Assembly: GCA_036375275.1 (NCBI GenBank)
Contig: DASUSF010000101.1
Coordinates: 1-14,609 of the forward strand
Origin: DASUSF01 sp036375275
Lineage (GTDB): Bacteria > Pseudomonadota > Alphaproteobacteria > Geminicoccales > Geminicoccaceae
DNA length: 14,609 nucleotides
Direction: 5' to 3'
Shown in pieces: positions 1 through 7,687 of the stretch. Position 1 is the first letter of the stretch; each line of letters starts with the position of its first letter. Under the pieces are notes generated by a model. The model was not told where the DNA came from, did not search any database, and was given only the letters and a program-made list of their open reading frames with translations. Position numbers and translations under genes: made by a program.

Positions 1-339
1 GATCGTCCGCTCGTCGAGACGGAGCACCGATTCGTTCTCGAGCGCGACCGCGGCGCGGCTGAACGGGCCGGTGCGGAGGGTGTCGCCGACGCAGAGGAGG
101 TCGCCGAGGCCGGCGGGCGCGAAGCCGGCGCTGCCCACCCGTGAGAGCTCCACCGCGCCCTCGACCGAGACGACCTGCCCGGCCAGCGGGGCGCAGGGCT
201 CGGCCGCGCGCGCCGCGGACCCCGCCGCGCCGGCGGCCAGGAGCAGGACCAGGAGGATGCGAAGGAACCCGTGGACGTGCCGGTCGCACCCTGGGGCGCC
301 GGAGTGGTTCGCGAGCCTCGAGGTCGAGCGGTTCGGCAC
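1..339 (-). CDS. FecR-domain exported protein, N-terminal part (runs off left edge)
   Basis: The minus frame stays open from a GTG at 339 to base 1 (113 codons, no stop), so only the N-terminal part is present. There is an unusually long N-terminal arm of about 26 residues, then a hydrophobic stretch (FLRILLVLLLAAGAAGSAARA), which looks like a Sec signal peptide. After cleavage the chain reads AGQVVSVEGAVELSR, then GLGDLLCVGDTLRTGPFSRA, then VALENESVLRLDERT. This is the typical start of the periplasmic FecR domain: 'V..V.G.V.V', 'L..GD.l.TG..S.a.l.l.d...l.l...t'. The GTG start is chosen because GCGGAG lies 6 bases upstream and no ATG occurs in frame. Genes of this type often sit beside CHASE2 cyclase genes. 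Here it follows one on the same strand after a 98-base gap, suggesting one transcription unit. The specific function is unknown. Confidence 0.85.
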   Translation of the reverse strand, partial: MPNRSTSRLANHSGAPGCDRHVHGFLRILLVLLLAAGAAGSAARAAEPCAPLAGQVVSVEGAVELSRVGSAGFAPAGLGDLLCVGDTLRTGPFSRAAVALENESVLRLDERTI

Positions 340-437
340 TGGCGACTCCGCTGGTCGCTCCGTCCAGGAAACGCACGGAATGTGGCGAAAAAGCAACCAT
401 AATGGCGACCGGGCGGGGCGCAAGCCCATCGTCGCCG

Positions 438-2630
438 TCACTTCTCGTGCAGGGTCACCGCGCCGCCGGCGCCCGCCTCGGCGAGCCCGCCCCCCTCTCT
501 CCGGCAGAGCCCGAGATAGAACCGGCTCGGGCCGTCCTTCCGGCCGGCGAGGATGCCCGCGAATCCGGCCTCCGCCTCCTCGAAGCGCGCGGCGCGGAAC
601 GCCTCCAGCGCGGCGACGAAGGCGCGCAGCCAGTCCGGCGCCGGCTCCTCGGCCACGTCCAGGAGCTCGACCAGCGCGAGCTTGCCCTGCTTGCCGTAGA
701 GCACGAAATCCCCGAGCGGGCGGAGCTCGAGCCCCGGCAGGCCCTCGGTGACCGCCGTGCTCGCGACCAGCCGGGTGCCGAGGTGCTTGTTGAGCTGCTC
801 GATCCGGGCGGCCGTGTTGACGGCGTCGCCGACCACGCTGTAGGCGAAGCGGCCGCTGCCGCCGACGCCGCCGAGCATGACCCGGCCGCAGTTGAGCCCG
901 ATCCGGGTCGGCAGGCCGCGTTCGCCCGGCCCGATCTCCATCCGCGCGGTGCTGCGTCCCATGGCGAGCGCGGCACGGCAGGCGGCGAGGCGCACCTCCG
1001 GCGACGTGCCGCGCCAGAACGCGGTGATGCCGTCGCCGACGATGTCGGTCACCAGGCCGCCCTCGGCGCTGATCGCCTTGAACGCGATCTCGAAGTAGCG
1101 GTTCAGGAGCACGCTGACCTCGTCCGGACTTCTGTACTCGGCGCGTCGGGTGAAGTGCTCGACGTCCGAGACCAGGCACACGCCGTCCACGAGCTCGGCG
1201 CGGGACGCGGTCGAGAGCGGCTCTTCCGCGAGGCCGCCCGCGATCGCCGGCGGCAGGTAGTAGGCGATCCCCGAAGCGAGGTTCTGCTCGGCCCGGCGCG
1301 CCGCCCGATACTGCAGGAGAAGGCCGCCGAACAACCCGAGCGGCAGCTGCACGAGGAGCGGGATGGCGAGCGGTGGCCACAGCGCTTCGTGGAAGGCGAG
1401 CACCGCGAGCCAGCCGTAGGCGAGGGCCAGGGCGAAGGTCGCCGGGACCGCGAGCAGGGCCGGAAGCAGGGCCGCGCTGCCGCCGACGACGAGGCCGAAG
1501 CAGAGGAGCAGCGCCGCCAGCGACCAGCCGCGCACCGGGCTCAGGGTCCGGCCGTCGAGCAGGTTGGCGAAGGCCGTCGCCGCGATCTCGACGCCGGCGA
1601 GGTCGACCCCATCGGCGCGCGAGTAGACGGTCTCGAAATCGTCGGCGTGCGGATCGAGCTGCTCGGCGAGGCCGATGAAGACGGCCCGGCCCTCGACCTC
1701 GTGGCTGACCTCGGCGAAGCCCCGCTCGTCGAGCACGGTGTGGGCGGAGAAGGTCCGCACCTGCCCCGGCGGGCCGTAGAAGTTGATCCAGCGGGCATCC
1801 GGGCCGCCGTACAGGTTGAGGCGGACCTCGAGGGCGCGGCGCGCCGCCGGATCGAGCCCGAGCGTCGCGACGCGATTTCGCAGCGCCGTCTCCACCTCCG
1901 GCCGGCCGTCGAGCCGGAGGCGGAAATCGCCCATCGCCGAGGTCAGCGCCCCGTTCCAGTCGCCCGCCGACGGTACGCGCTCGTCGAGCAGCCGCGCGAA
2001 CGTGTCCCGGCTGTCCGCGAGATGCTGCTCGAGCGCCACCGCCGGCACGGTCGGGATCATCCGGGCCGCCGGCGTGAAGGTCCAGAAATGGTTGAGCCGG
2101 GCGGGGACCCGCGGCAGCGGGAACGGCGCCAGCGCCGCGGCCGGGCCGGCCAGCTCCGGGATCGGGCGGATCACCCTGAGGGTGGTGGCGATGCCTGCCG
2201 CCCCGTCGCCGATCTCGACCGCGCGGTTCGCCCGGTCGAGCATTTCCAGCAGGATCACGTTGCCGGCGCCCTCGATCGCGCGGGCGAGCGCCCGGTCCTC
2301 GGCGCGCTCGGACCGCGGCCGGTCGAAGATCAGGTCGAGGGTGATCACCGAGGCTCCGGCGCCGGCCAGGCGATCGATCAGCCGGCCGTGGATCTCGCGT
2401 GGCCATTCCCTGAGCTTGACCGGCAGGCCGAGGCGCTCGGCCGAGATCCGGTCGAGCGCGACCACGCGGACCTGGTCGGGCGGTGGCAGCGGGCCGCGGA
2501 GCGTGAACAGCCAGCTCTGGCCGATGCCCTCCTCGAGCAGGCGCCAGCCCGGGCTCAGGCCGAGCAGAAGCCCGAGCCCGCCGACGGCGAGCCCCAGCAG
2601 CAGTGCCTGGAGGAGCCGGGCCCTGCGCAC
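438..2630 (-). CDS. CHASE2-domain class III adenylate/guanylate cyclase
   Basis: A 730-residue membrane receptor-cyclase. Residues 7-26 form a first membrane segment. About 30-355 form an extracytoplasmic CHASE2 sensor domain (VRVVALDRIS near 55; VITLDLIFDRP near 95; VFIGLAEQLDPHADDFET near 317). Three membrane segments follow at about 368-440, then a cytoplasmic class III cyclase domain at about 480-655, then a helical TPR-like tail (EAFRAARFEEAEAGF). The metal-binding aspartates are D489 (LVSDVEHFT) and D533 (VGDGITAFW). The transition-state pair is N605 and R609 (GDAVNTAAR). The base-recognition positions are not canonical: D529 replaces the usual Lys and S598 replaces Asp/Thr. The cyclase presumably makes cAMP in response to an extracytoplasmic signal. 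Start is GTG at 2630, with GGAGG 4 bases upstream. The CoA-binding protein gene precedes it and the FecR-domain gene follows it. Confidence 0.93.
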   Translation of the reverse strand: MRRARLLQALLLGLAVGGLGLLLGLSPGWRLLEEGIGQSWLFTLRGPLPPPDQVRVVALDRISAERLGLPVKLREWPREIHGRLIDRLAGAGASVITLDLIFDRPRSERAEDRALARAIEGAGNVILLEMLDRANRAVEIGDGAAGIATTLRVIRPIPELAGPAAALAPFPLPRVPARLNHFWTFTPAARMIPTVPAVALEQHLADSRDTFARLLDERVPSAGDWNGALTSAMGDFRLRLDGRPEVETALRNRVATLGLDPAARRALEVRLNLYGGPDARWINFYGPPGQVRTFSAHTVLDERGFAEVSHEVEGRAVFIGLAEQLDPHADDFETVYSRADGVDLAGVEIAATAFANLLDGRTLSPVRGWSLAALLLCFGLVVGGSAALLPALLAVPATFALALAYGWLAVLAFHEALWPPLAIPLLVQLPLGLFGGLLLQYRAARRAEQNLASGIAYYLPPAIAGGLAEEPLSTASRAELVDGVCLVSDVEHFTRRAEYRSPDEVSVLLNRYFEIAFKAISAEGGLVTDIVGDGITAFWRGTSPEVRLAACRAALAMGRSTARMEIGPGERGLPTRIGLNCGRVMLGGVGGSGRFAYSVVGDAVNTAARIEQLNKHLGTRLVASTAVTEGLPGLELRPLGDFVLYGKQGKLALVELLDVAEEPAPDWLRAFVAALEAFRAARFEEAEAGFAGILAGRKDGPSRFYLGLCRREGGGLAEAGAGGAVTLHEK

Positions 2631-2737
2631 CCTCCCTCCGCTCGACGAGGTTCGTCTGCCCGGCGACTGCGGTGCCAGACGCCCCGCCTCCGGTCAAGGG
2701 GCGGGCACGTGCGGCGGCTCTCAGCCCATCGCGATGC

Positions 2738-3265
2738 TCAGCCGGCCGCCGGCTTCCGGCCGAAGGCGCGCGGCCGGGTCAGCTGCAGCGCCTGGCCCTT
2801 CCTGGACGAGATCACCCGCCGGTTGACCCCGGCCCAGCCGATCTCGCCGAACAGCCGGCCGTACTCGATCTTCGGGCAACGGTCCTGGACCACCTCGAGC
2901 CCGGCCGCCTCGGCCTTGGCGGCGGCCTCGTCGCTCCGGATTCCGAGCTGCAGCCAGACCACCCGCGCGCCGGCCCGGATCGCCTCGTCGACCACCGCCG
3001 GCGCCTCCTCCGCCTTGCGGAAGACCTGCACCATGTCTGGCGGCTCGGGCAGGTCGGCGAGCGCGGCGTGGACCCGCTCCCCCAGGATCTCCCGGCCGGC
3101 GTAGCGGGGGTTGACCGGGATCATCCGGTACCCCTTCTGCTGCAGGTACAGCATGGAGAAATAGGACGGCCGCATGTCGTTGGCGCTCATGCCGACGGCC
3201 GCGATGGTCTTCACCCGCTTCAGGATGTCCCGGATCCGCGCATCGTCGTTCTGGATCGTCGCCAT
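2738..3265 (-). CDS. CoA-binding domain protein (YccU-like)
   Basis: A 175-residue soluble protein made of a single CoA-binding Rossmann domain. Visible motifs are KTIAAVGMSAN near the N terminus, in the nucleotide-loop position; RPSYFSMLYLQQKGYRMIPV; NPRYAGREILGERVHAAL; PPDMVQVFRKAEEAPAVV; ARVVWLQLGI; and a C-terminal VVQDRCPKIEY. Together these are characteristic of the small stand-alone CoA-binding proteins such as YccU. Biochemical roles in this family are poorly defined, so no reaction is claimed. The frame extends upstream to a GTG at 3286 (VRTHIRG-M). I prefer the ATG at 3265 because homologues start close to this point and neither site has a strong Shine-Dalgarno sequence. The gene is divergent from polA and is followed after 107 bases by the cyclase on the same strand. 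Confidence 0.85.
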   Translation of the reverse strand: MATIQNDDARIRDILKRVKTIAAVGMSANDMRPSYFSMLYLQQKGYRMIPVNPRYAGREILGERVHAALADLPEPPDMVQVFRKAEEAPAVVDEAIRAGARVVWLQLGIRSDEAAAKAEAAGLEVVQDRCPKIEYGRLFGEIGWAGVNRRVISSRKGQALQLTRPRAFGRKPAAG

Positions 3266-3359
3266 GCCCCGGATGTGCGTCCGCACCAGGGATCGGTCAA
3301 GGGCGCTGGCCGGTGCCGCCTGCCTGACCTAAGCTTCCTCGGAACCTCCGGAGACGCCG
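3266..3359. promoter_or_regulatory. Divergent intergenic spacer (CoA-binding gene / polA)
   Basis: This 94-base spacer separates two divergently oriented genes and must hold the promoters of both unless transcription starts elsewhere. A TTGACC hexamer reads on the minus strand at 3300-3295, but no good -10 lies 16-18 bases from it. On the plus strand TAAGCT occurs at 3330-3335, without a convincing -35. The polA ribosome-binding site GGAG sits at 3350-3353, 6 bases before the ATG at 3360. No operator palindrome was recognised. Confidence 0.4.
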
Positions 3360-6092
3360 ATGCCCGACGCCGCGCGCCCCCGTCTCGTCCTGGTGGACGG
3401 GTCGGGCTACATCTTCCGCGCCTTCTTCGCCCTGCCGCCACTCACCGCCCCCGACGGCACCCCGGTCGGCGCCGTCTACGGCTTCTGCAACATGCTCTGG
3501 AAGCTGCTGCAGGACCTCGGGCCGGACCAGCAGATCGCCGTGGTGTTCGACAAGGGCACGCGCTCGTTCCGGAACGACATGTATGACCTGTACAAGGCGA
3601 ACCGGCTCGAAGCGCCCGAGGATCTGGTGCCGCAGTTCCCGCTGGTGCGCGAGGCGGCGGAGGCCTTCAGCCTGCCGGTGCTCGAGGTCGAGGGCTTCGA
3701 AGCCGACGACCTGATCGCGAGCTACGCGCGGCTCGCCCGGGAGCGCGGCCAGGACGTGCTGATCGTCAGCTCGGACAAGGACCTGATGCAGCTGATCGGG
3801 CCGGGCATCGAGATGCACGACCCGATGAAGCAGAAGCCGATCGGCACGGCCGAGGTGGAGGCGCGCTTCGGGGTCGGCCCGGACCTCGTGACCGACGCCC
3901 TGGCGCTCGCCGGCGACACCTCGGACAATGTCCCGGGCGTGCCCGGGATCGGCGCCAAGACCGCGGCGCAGCTGCTCCGGGAGTTCGGCAGCCTGGAAGC
4001 GCTGCTCGATGGCGCCGAGACCATCCGGCAGCCGAAGCGCCGGCAGAGCCTGGTCGAGCACCGCGACCAGGCCCGGCTGTCCAAGGAGCTGGTGACGCTG
4101 TGCGCGGACGCGCCGCTGCCGGTCCCGCTGGAGGAGCTGTACGACGGCGCGCTCGACTATCCGAAGCTGCTCGAGTTCGTCCGCGGCTACGGCTTCAAGT
4201 CGCTCGCCCAGCGGGTCGAGCAGAAGGCGCGGGAAGCGGACGCGGCGGCGGCCGGCGCCAGACCGGCGGGCAAGCTCGACGCGCACTACCGGCGGATCAC
4301 CGACCTCGCCGCCCTCGACGACCTGCTCGGGCGCGCGTCCCGCCTGGGCGTCCTCGCGATCGCCTGCGAGGCCACCTCGATCGACGTGACGGTCGCGACG
4401 CTGGTCGGCGTGGCGCTGGCGGTCACGCCGGGCGAGGCTTGGTACGCGCCCCTCGCCCACGTCGACGAGTTCGGCAACCCGCAGCCGGACCAGCTCGACC
4501 GTGAGGCGGTGCTGGAGCGTCTGCGCCCGGTGCTGCTCGACCCGGGCGTCCTCAAGGTCGGCCATCACCTGAAGTACCACCTCGGCGTCCTCCGCCGCCT
4601 CGGCCTCGACCTCCGCCCCTACGACGACACGATGATGCTCTCCTACGTCATCGACGGCGCCATGCACGGTCACGGCCTGGACGAGCTGGCGCGGCTCCAG
4701 CTCGACCACGCCATGACCACCTACGAGGAGCTGTGCGGCAGCGGCCGGAAGCAGATCCGCTTCGACCAGTGCCAGGTCGCCGCGGCCACGGCCTACGGCG
4801 CCGAGGATGCCGACGTCACGCTCCGCCTCCACGGCATCCTCAAGCAGCGCCTCGCCGAGGATCGCCGGACGCGGGTCTACGAGACCATGGAGCGGCCGCT
4901 GGTGTCGGTGATCGAGGCGATGGAGCGGCGCGGGATCAGGGTCGACCCGGCCGCGCTACGGGCACTGTCCCAGGACTTCACCGCCCGGATGGCCGAGCTG
5001 GAGGAGCAGGCCTACCGGCTCGCCGGGCGGACCTTCAACCTCGGCTCGCCCAGGCAGCTCGGGGAGATCCTGTTCAAGGAGCAGGGCATGGCCGCGGGCC
5101 GGAAGACCAGGACCGGCGCCCATGCGACCACCGCGCAGGTGCTGGAGGGGCTCGCGGCGCAGGGCCACGAGCTGCCGGCGACGGTGCTCGGCTGGCGGCA
5201 GCTGCAGAAGCTCACCGGCACCTACACCGACGCCCTGATCCAGCAGATCAGCCCGGCCGACCGCCGGGTCCACACCTCCTATGCCATGGCGATCACGTCG
5301 ACCGGGCGGCTCAGCTCCAACGACCCCAACCTCCAGAACATCCCGATCCGGACCGAGGAGGGCCGGAAGATCCGGGCGGCCTTCGTGCCGGCGGACGGCC
5401 ACCTGCTGCTCTCCGCCGACTACTCCCAGATCGAGCTCCGCATCCTCGCCCACATCGCCGGCATCGGGACCCTGAAGAAGGCGTTCGCCGAGGATGCCGA
5501 CATCCACGCGATCACGGCGTCGCAGATGTTCAAGGTGCCGCTCGACCAGATGGACCCGCTGCTCCGCCGCAACGCCAAGACGATCAACTACGGGATCATC
5601 TATGGCATCGGCGCCTTCGGCCTGTCGGAGCGGCTCGGCATCCCGTTCGACGAGGCCAGGCGCTACATCGAGACCTACTTCGAGCAGTACCCCGGGATCC
5701 GCGACTACATGGAGCGGGCGAAGGACGAGGCGCGGACCAAGGGCTTCGTCGAGACGCTGTTCGGGCGGAAGTGCGCGACGCCGGAGATCCAGAGCAGCAA
5801 CTTCGCGCGGCGGGGCTATGCCGAGCGCGCCGCGATCAACGCCCCGATCCAGGGCTCGGCGGCCGACATCATCAAGCGCGCGATGATCCGGATCGAGACC
5901 GTGCTCGGGCGGTCCAACCTCGGCGCGCGGATGCTGCTCCAGGTTCATGACGAGCTGGTGTTCGAGGTGCCGGAGGACGAGGTCGAGCCGGCCTCGAAGC
6001 TGGTGCGGGAGGTGATGGAGGGCGCGGCGCACCTCGACGTGCCCCTGACCGTCGACGTCGGCGCCGGCGCGAGCTGGGATGCGGCGCACTGA
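3360..6092 (+). CDS. polA: DNA polymerase I
   Basis: A 910-residue, full-length Pol I that fills gaps and removes RNA primers. The 5'-3' exonuclease domain (1-290) keeps its acidic metal ligands: D13, D64, E114-D117 (EADD), D139 and D141 (SSDKD), plus the helix-hairpin-helix GVPGIGAKTA. The 3'-5' exonuclease-like domain (about 310-500) is partly dead: Exo I reads IACEATSID, so A335 replaces the first Asp while E337 is kept; Exo II reads HHLKYHLGVL, so H407 replaces Asp; Exo III keeps Y479 and D483. The polymerase domain (510-910) is intact: motif A SADYSQIELR with D687 and E692; O-helix RRNAKTINYGIIYG with R737, K740 and Y744; motif C QVHDELVFE with H863 and D864. Tyr744 lies where E. coli has Phe762. 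The end overlaps the next gene by 14 bases. Confidence 0.98.
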   Translation: MPDAARPRLVLVDGSGYIFRAFFALPPLTAPDGTPVGAVYGFCNMLWKLLQDLGPDQQIAVVFDKGTRSFRNDMYDLYKANRLEAPEDLVPQFPLVREAAEAFSLPVLEVEGFEADDLIASYARLARERGQDVLIVSSDKDLMQLIGPGIEMHDPMKQKPIGTAEVEARFGVGPDLVTDALALAGDTSDNVPGVPGIGAKTAAQLLREFGSLEALLDGAETIRQPKRRQSLVEHRDQARLSKELVTLCADAPLPVPLEELYDGALDYPKLLEFVRGYGFKSLAQRVEQKAREADAAAAGARPAGKLDAHYRRITDLAALDDLLGRASRLGVLAIACEATSIDVTVATLVGVALAVTPGEAWYAPLAHVDEFGNPQPDQLDREAVLERLRPVLLDPGVLKVGHHLKYHLGVLRRLGLDLRPYDDTMMLSYVIDGAMHGHGLDELARLQLDHAMTTYEELCGSGRKQIRFDQCQVAAATAYGAEDADVTLRLHGILKQRLAEDRRTRVYETMERPLVSVIEAMERRGIRVDPAALRALSQDFTARMAELEEQAYRLAGRTFNLGSPRQLGEILFKEQGMAAGRKTRTGAHATTAQVLEGLAAQGHELPATVLGWRQLQKLTGTYTDALIQQISPADRRVHTSYAMAITSTGRLSSNDPNLQNIPIRTEEGRKIRAAFVPADGHLLLSADYSQIELRILAHIAGIGTLKKAFAEDADIHAITASQMFKVPLDQMDPLLRRNAKTINYGIIYGIGAFGLSERLGIPFDEARRYIETYFEQYPGIRDYMERAKDEARTKGFVETLFGRKCATPEIQSSNFARRGYAERAAINAPIQGSAADIIKRAMIRIETVLGRSNLGARMLLQVHDELVFEVPEDEVEPASKLVREVMEGAAHLDVPLTVDVGAGASWDAAH

Positions 6093-7113
6093 GCCGGGCA
6101 CGACGCCCGTGATCGACCCCGCGCAGCTTGCGCAACGGGTGCGGGCGGGCGACCGGCGCGCGCTGGCGCGGGCGATCACGCTGGTCGAATCCGTGCGGCC
6201 GGATCACGGCGCGCTCCGTGACGATCTGCTCGACCGCCTGATGCCGGCCGGCGGCCAGGCGCTCCGGGTCGGCATCACCGGCACGCCCGGGGCCGGCAAG
6301 TCGACCTTCATCGAGACCTTCGGCCAGCACGTGATCCGGGACGGCGAGCGGATCGCGGTTCTCGCGGTGGATCCCTCGAGCCGCCTCAGCGGCGGCTCGA
6401 TCCTCGGCGACAAGACCCGGATGCAGCGCCTCAGCCAGAGCGGCGCCGCGTTCATCCGCCCGTCGCCCGCCGGCACCACGCCAGGCGGCGTCGCGCGGCG
6501 GACCCGGGAAGCGTCCTACGTCTGCGAGGCGGCCGGCTTCGGCGTCATCCTGATCGAGACCGTGGGCGTGGGGCAGAGCGAGGTCGCGGTCGCCGACATG
6601 GTCGACTGCTTCATCCTCCTGCTGGCGCCCGGCGCCGGCGACGAGCTGCAGGGGATCAAGCGCGGCATCGTCGAGCTCGCCGACCTGGTCGTGATCAACA
6701 AGGCGGACGCCGACCTCCGGCCCGCTGCCGAGGCGGCGGCAACCGCGTACCGCCAGGCGCTCATGCTGCTCGCCCCGCGGCCCGGCGGCTGGACGCCCGA
6801 GGTCCTGCTCTGCTCGGCGCGCGAGGACCGGGGGGTCGACGCGGTGCTCGACGCGATCCGCCGCCAGCGGCAGGCCCTCGAGGTGTCCGGCGAGCTCGCG
6901 CGCCGACGGGAGGGGCAACGCCTCGCCTGGTTCGATGCCGAGCTGGAGCAGGGCCTGGTCGAGATCCTGCGGCGGGACCCGGCGCTCCGGGCCGCGCTGG
7001 AGGCCTCCCGGCGGGCAGTGGCCCTCGGCCGCGCCTCACCGGCCGCTGCGGCCCGCCGGATCTTCCAAGGCTTCGAGCTGCACCGGCGACCGGCGACCGG
7101 GGAGGAACCATGA
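6079..7113 (+). CDS. meaB: MeaB/ArgK-type P-loop GTPase
   Basis: A 344-residue G3E-family GTPase of the MeaB/ArgK type. In characterised members it loads and protects B12-dependent methylmalonyl-CoA mutase. Residues 68-76 are the Walker A motif GTPGAGKST. DPSSRLSGGSILGDKTRM at 98-115 is the family switch I signature. ETVGVGQSE at 160-168 is the Walker B/switch II region. NKAD at 207-210 gives guanine specificity, and SARE near 246 is the last base-contacting loop. A C-terminal helical region (about 265-335) corresponds to the dimerisation arm. Start is ATG 6079, overlapping polA by 14 bases; a GTG at 6109 in the same frame is an alternative. No mutase gene is in the window, so the partner is unknown and the symbol rests on family resemblance. 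The stop codon overlaps the next start as ATGA. Confidence 0.9.
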   Translation: MRRTEPGTTPVIDPAQLAQRVRAGDRRALARAITLVESVRPDHGALRDDLLDRLMPAGGQALRVGITGTPGAGKSTFIETFGQHVIRDGERIAVLAVDPSSRLSGGSILGDKTRMQRLSQSGAAFIRPSPAGTTPGGVARRTREASYVCEAAGFGVILIETVGVGQSEVAVADMVDCFILLLAPGAGDELQGIKRGIVELADLVVINKADADLRPAAEAAATAYRQALMLLAPRPGGWTPEVLLCSAREDRGVDAVLDAIRRQRQALEVSGELARRREGQRLAWFDAELEQGLVEILRRDPALRAALEASRRAVALGRASPAAAARRIFQGFELHRRPATGEEP

Positions 7114-7502
7114 TGGCGGGAACAAGCGCGGCTCGATCGCTCGCCTGGGGTGCGGGCGCCCTTCTCGCGCTGACCTTCGCGGGCGAGCTTCGCCCGGGCG
7201 AAGCGGACGTCGTCGAGGCCCGCCTCAGCCCCGCAGGCGACGGCGTCTACCGGCTCGACGCGACGGTCCGGCACGACGACGCCGGCTGGGACCACTACGC
7301 CGATGCGTTCGAGGCGCTGACCGCGGACGGCGAGGTGCTGGCCACCCGGACGCTGCTTCACCCCCACGTCGACGAGCAGCCGTTCACCCGTTCGCTGACG
7401 GGGCTCGAGATCCCGGACGGGATCCGCGAGATCGTGATCCGGGCGCACGACAGCGTGCACGGCCACGGCGGTGCCGAGCTGCGCGTCCAGGTGCCGCGCT
7501 AG
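7110..7502 (+). CDS. Small exported His-rich protein, conserved hypothetical
   Basis: A 130-residue protein with an N-terminal signal sequence (AARSLAWGAGALLALTFAG) and likely cleavage near residues 26-32. The mature part is about 100 residues with no Cys. It is marked by HDDAGWDHYADAFEAL (residues 55-70), RTLLHPHVDEQPFTRSL (80-96) and IRAHDSVHGHGG (110-121). That gives seven His (55, 62, 84, 86, 113, 117, 119) with nearby Asp/Glu. The predicted pattern is mostly beta-strand. I have the impression of similar uncharacterised proteins in other alphaproteobacteria but cannot assign a function; a periplasmic metal site is only a guess. The start overlaps the meaB stop (ATGA). GGAGG at 7101-7105 is 4 bases before the first ATG and 7 before the second (7113), which may be the true start. 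Translational coupling to meaB is likely. Confidence 0.75.
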   Translation: MMAGTSAARSLAWGAGALLALTFAGELRPGEADVVEARLSPAGDGVYRLDATVRHDDAGWDHYADAFEALTADGEVLATRTLLHPHVDEQPFTRSLTGLEIPDGIREIVIRAHDSVHGHGGAELRVQVPR

Positions 7503-7600
7503 CGCTGGTGCCGCTCTCAAACCGCCGACCGCGTGCCGTCACCGCGACATGGCCGACCCGCAACGGGGCCAGCCGCTGAGCACGACCCGCCGATGACGGC

Positions 7601-7646
7601 GCGTCCGGCGTCGACGGACGCGGTTTTCCGGCCATCCGGACGCCGG
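7601..7646 (+). repeat. Overlapping GC-rich inverted repeats, terminator-like
   Basis: Two alternative hairpins share bases. GCGTCCG at 7601-7607 pairs with CGGACGC at 7615-7621 (7-base stem, 7-base loop), followed by GG and then TTTT. CCGGCGTC at 7605-7612 pairs with GACGCCGG at 7639-7646 (8-base stem). The first looks like a weak intrinsic terminator in the 185-base spacer after the His-rich protein gene. The second would disrupt it. Function is inferred only. Confidence 0.35.
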
Positions 7647-7687
7647 TCGGTCTGGTTCGAGCCCCTGCAAGGCGCCACCTTCCCGCC

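Noticed and set aside
2680..2703. CGCCCC ... GGGGCG inverted repeat between the CoA-binding and cyclase genes
   Set aside because: Six-base stem with a 12-base loop and no T-run; expected by chance at this GC content.
141..3104. A 987-codon plus-strand open frame opposite the cyclase and CoA-binding genes
   Set aside because: It is Arg/Ala/Pro/Glu/Asp-rich, has no recognisable domain, and lies antisense to two well-supported genes. Such frames arise from the high GC content.
3295..3300. Minus-strand TTGACC as a -35 element for the CoA-binding gene
   Set aside because: No acceptable -10 hexamer 16-18 bases away; the best candidate, CACATC, matches only two positions and would leave almost no leader.
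3297..6179. Two long minus-strand frames (511 and 407 codons) opposite polA
   Set aside because: Composition is that of antisense shadows; the polA frame has all expected motifs along its full length.
7654..7679. GGTTCGAGCCCC followed by a CCA, resembling a tRNA T-arm and 3' end
   Set aside because: The T-stem does not pair, no matching acceptor 5' strand or anticodon arm is found within 90 bases, and the DUF6134-like gene starts at 7688.
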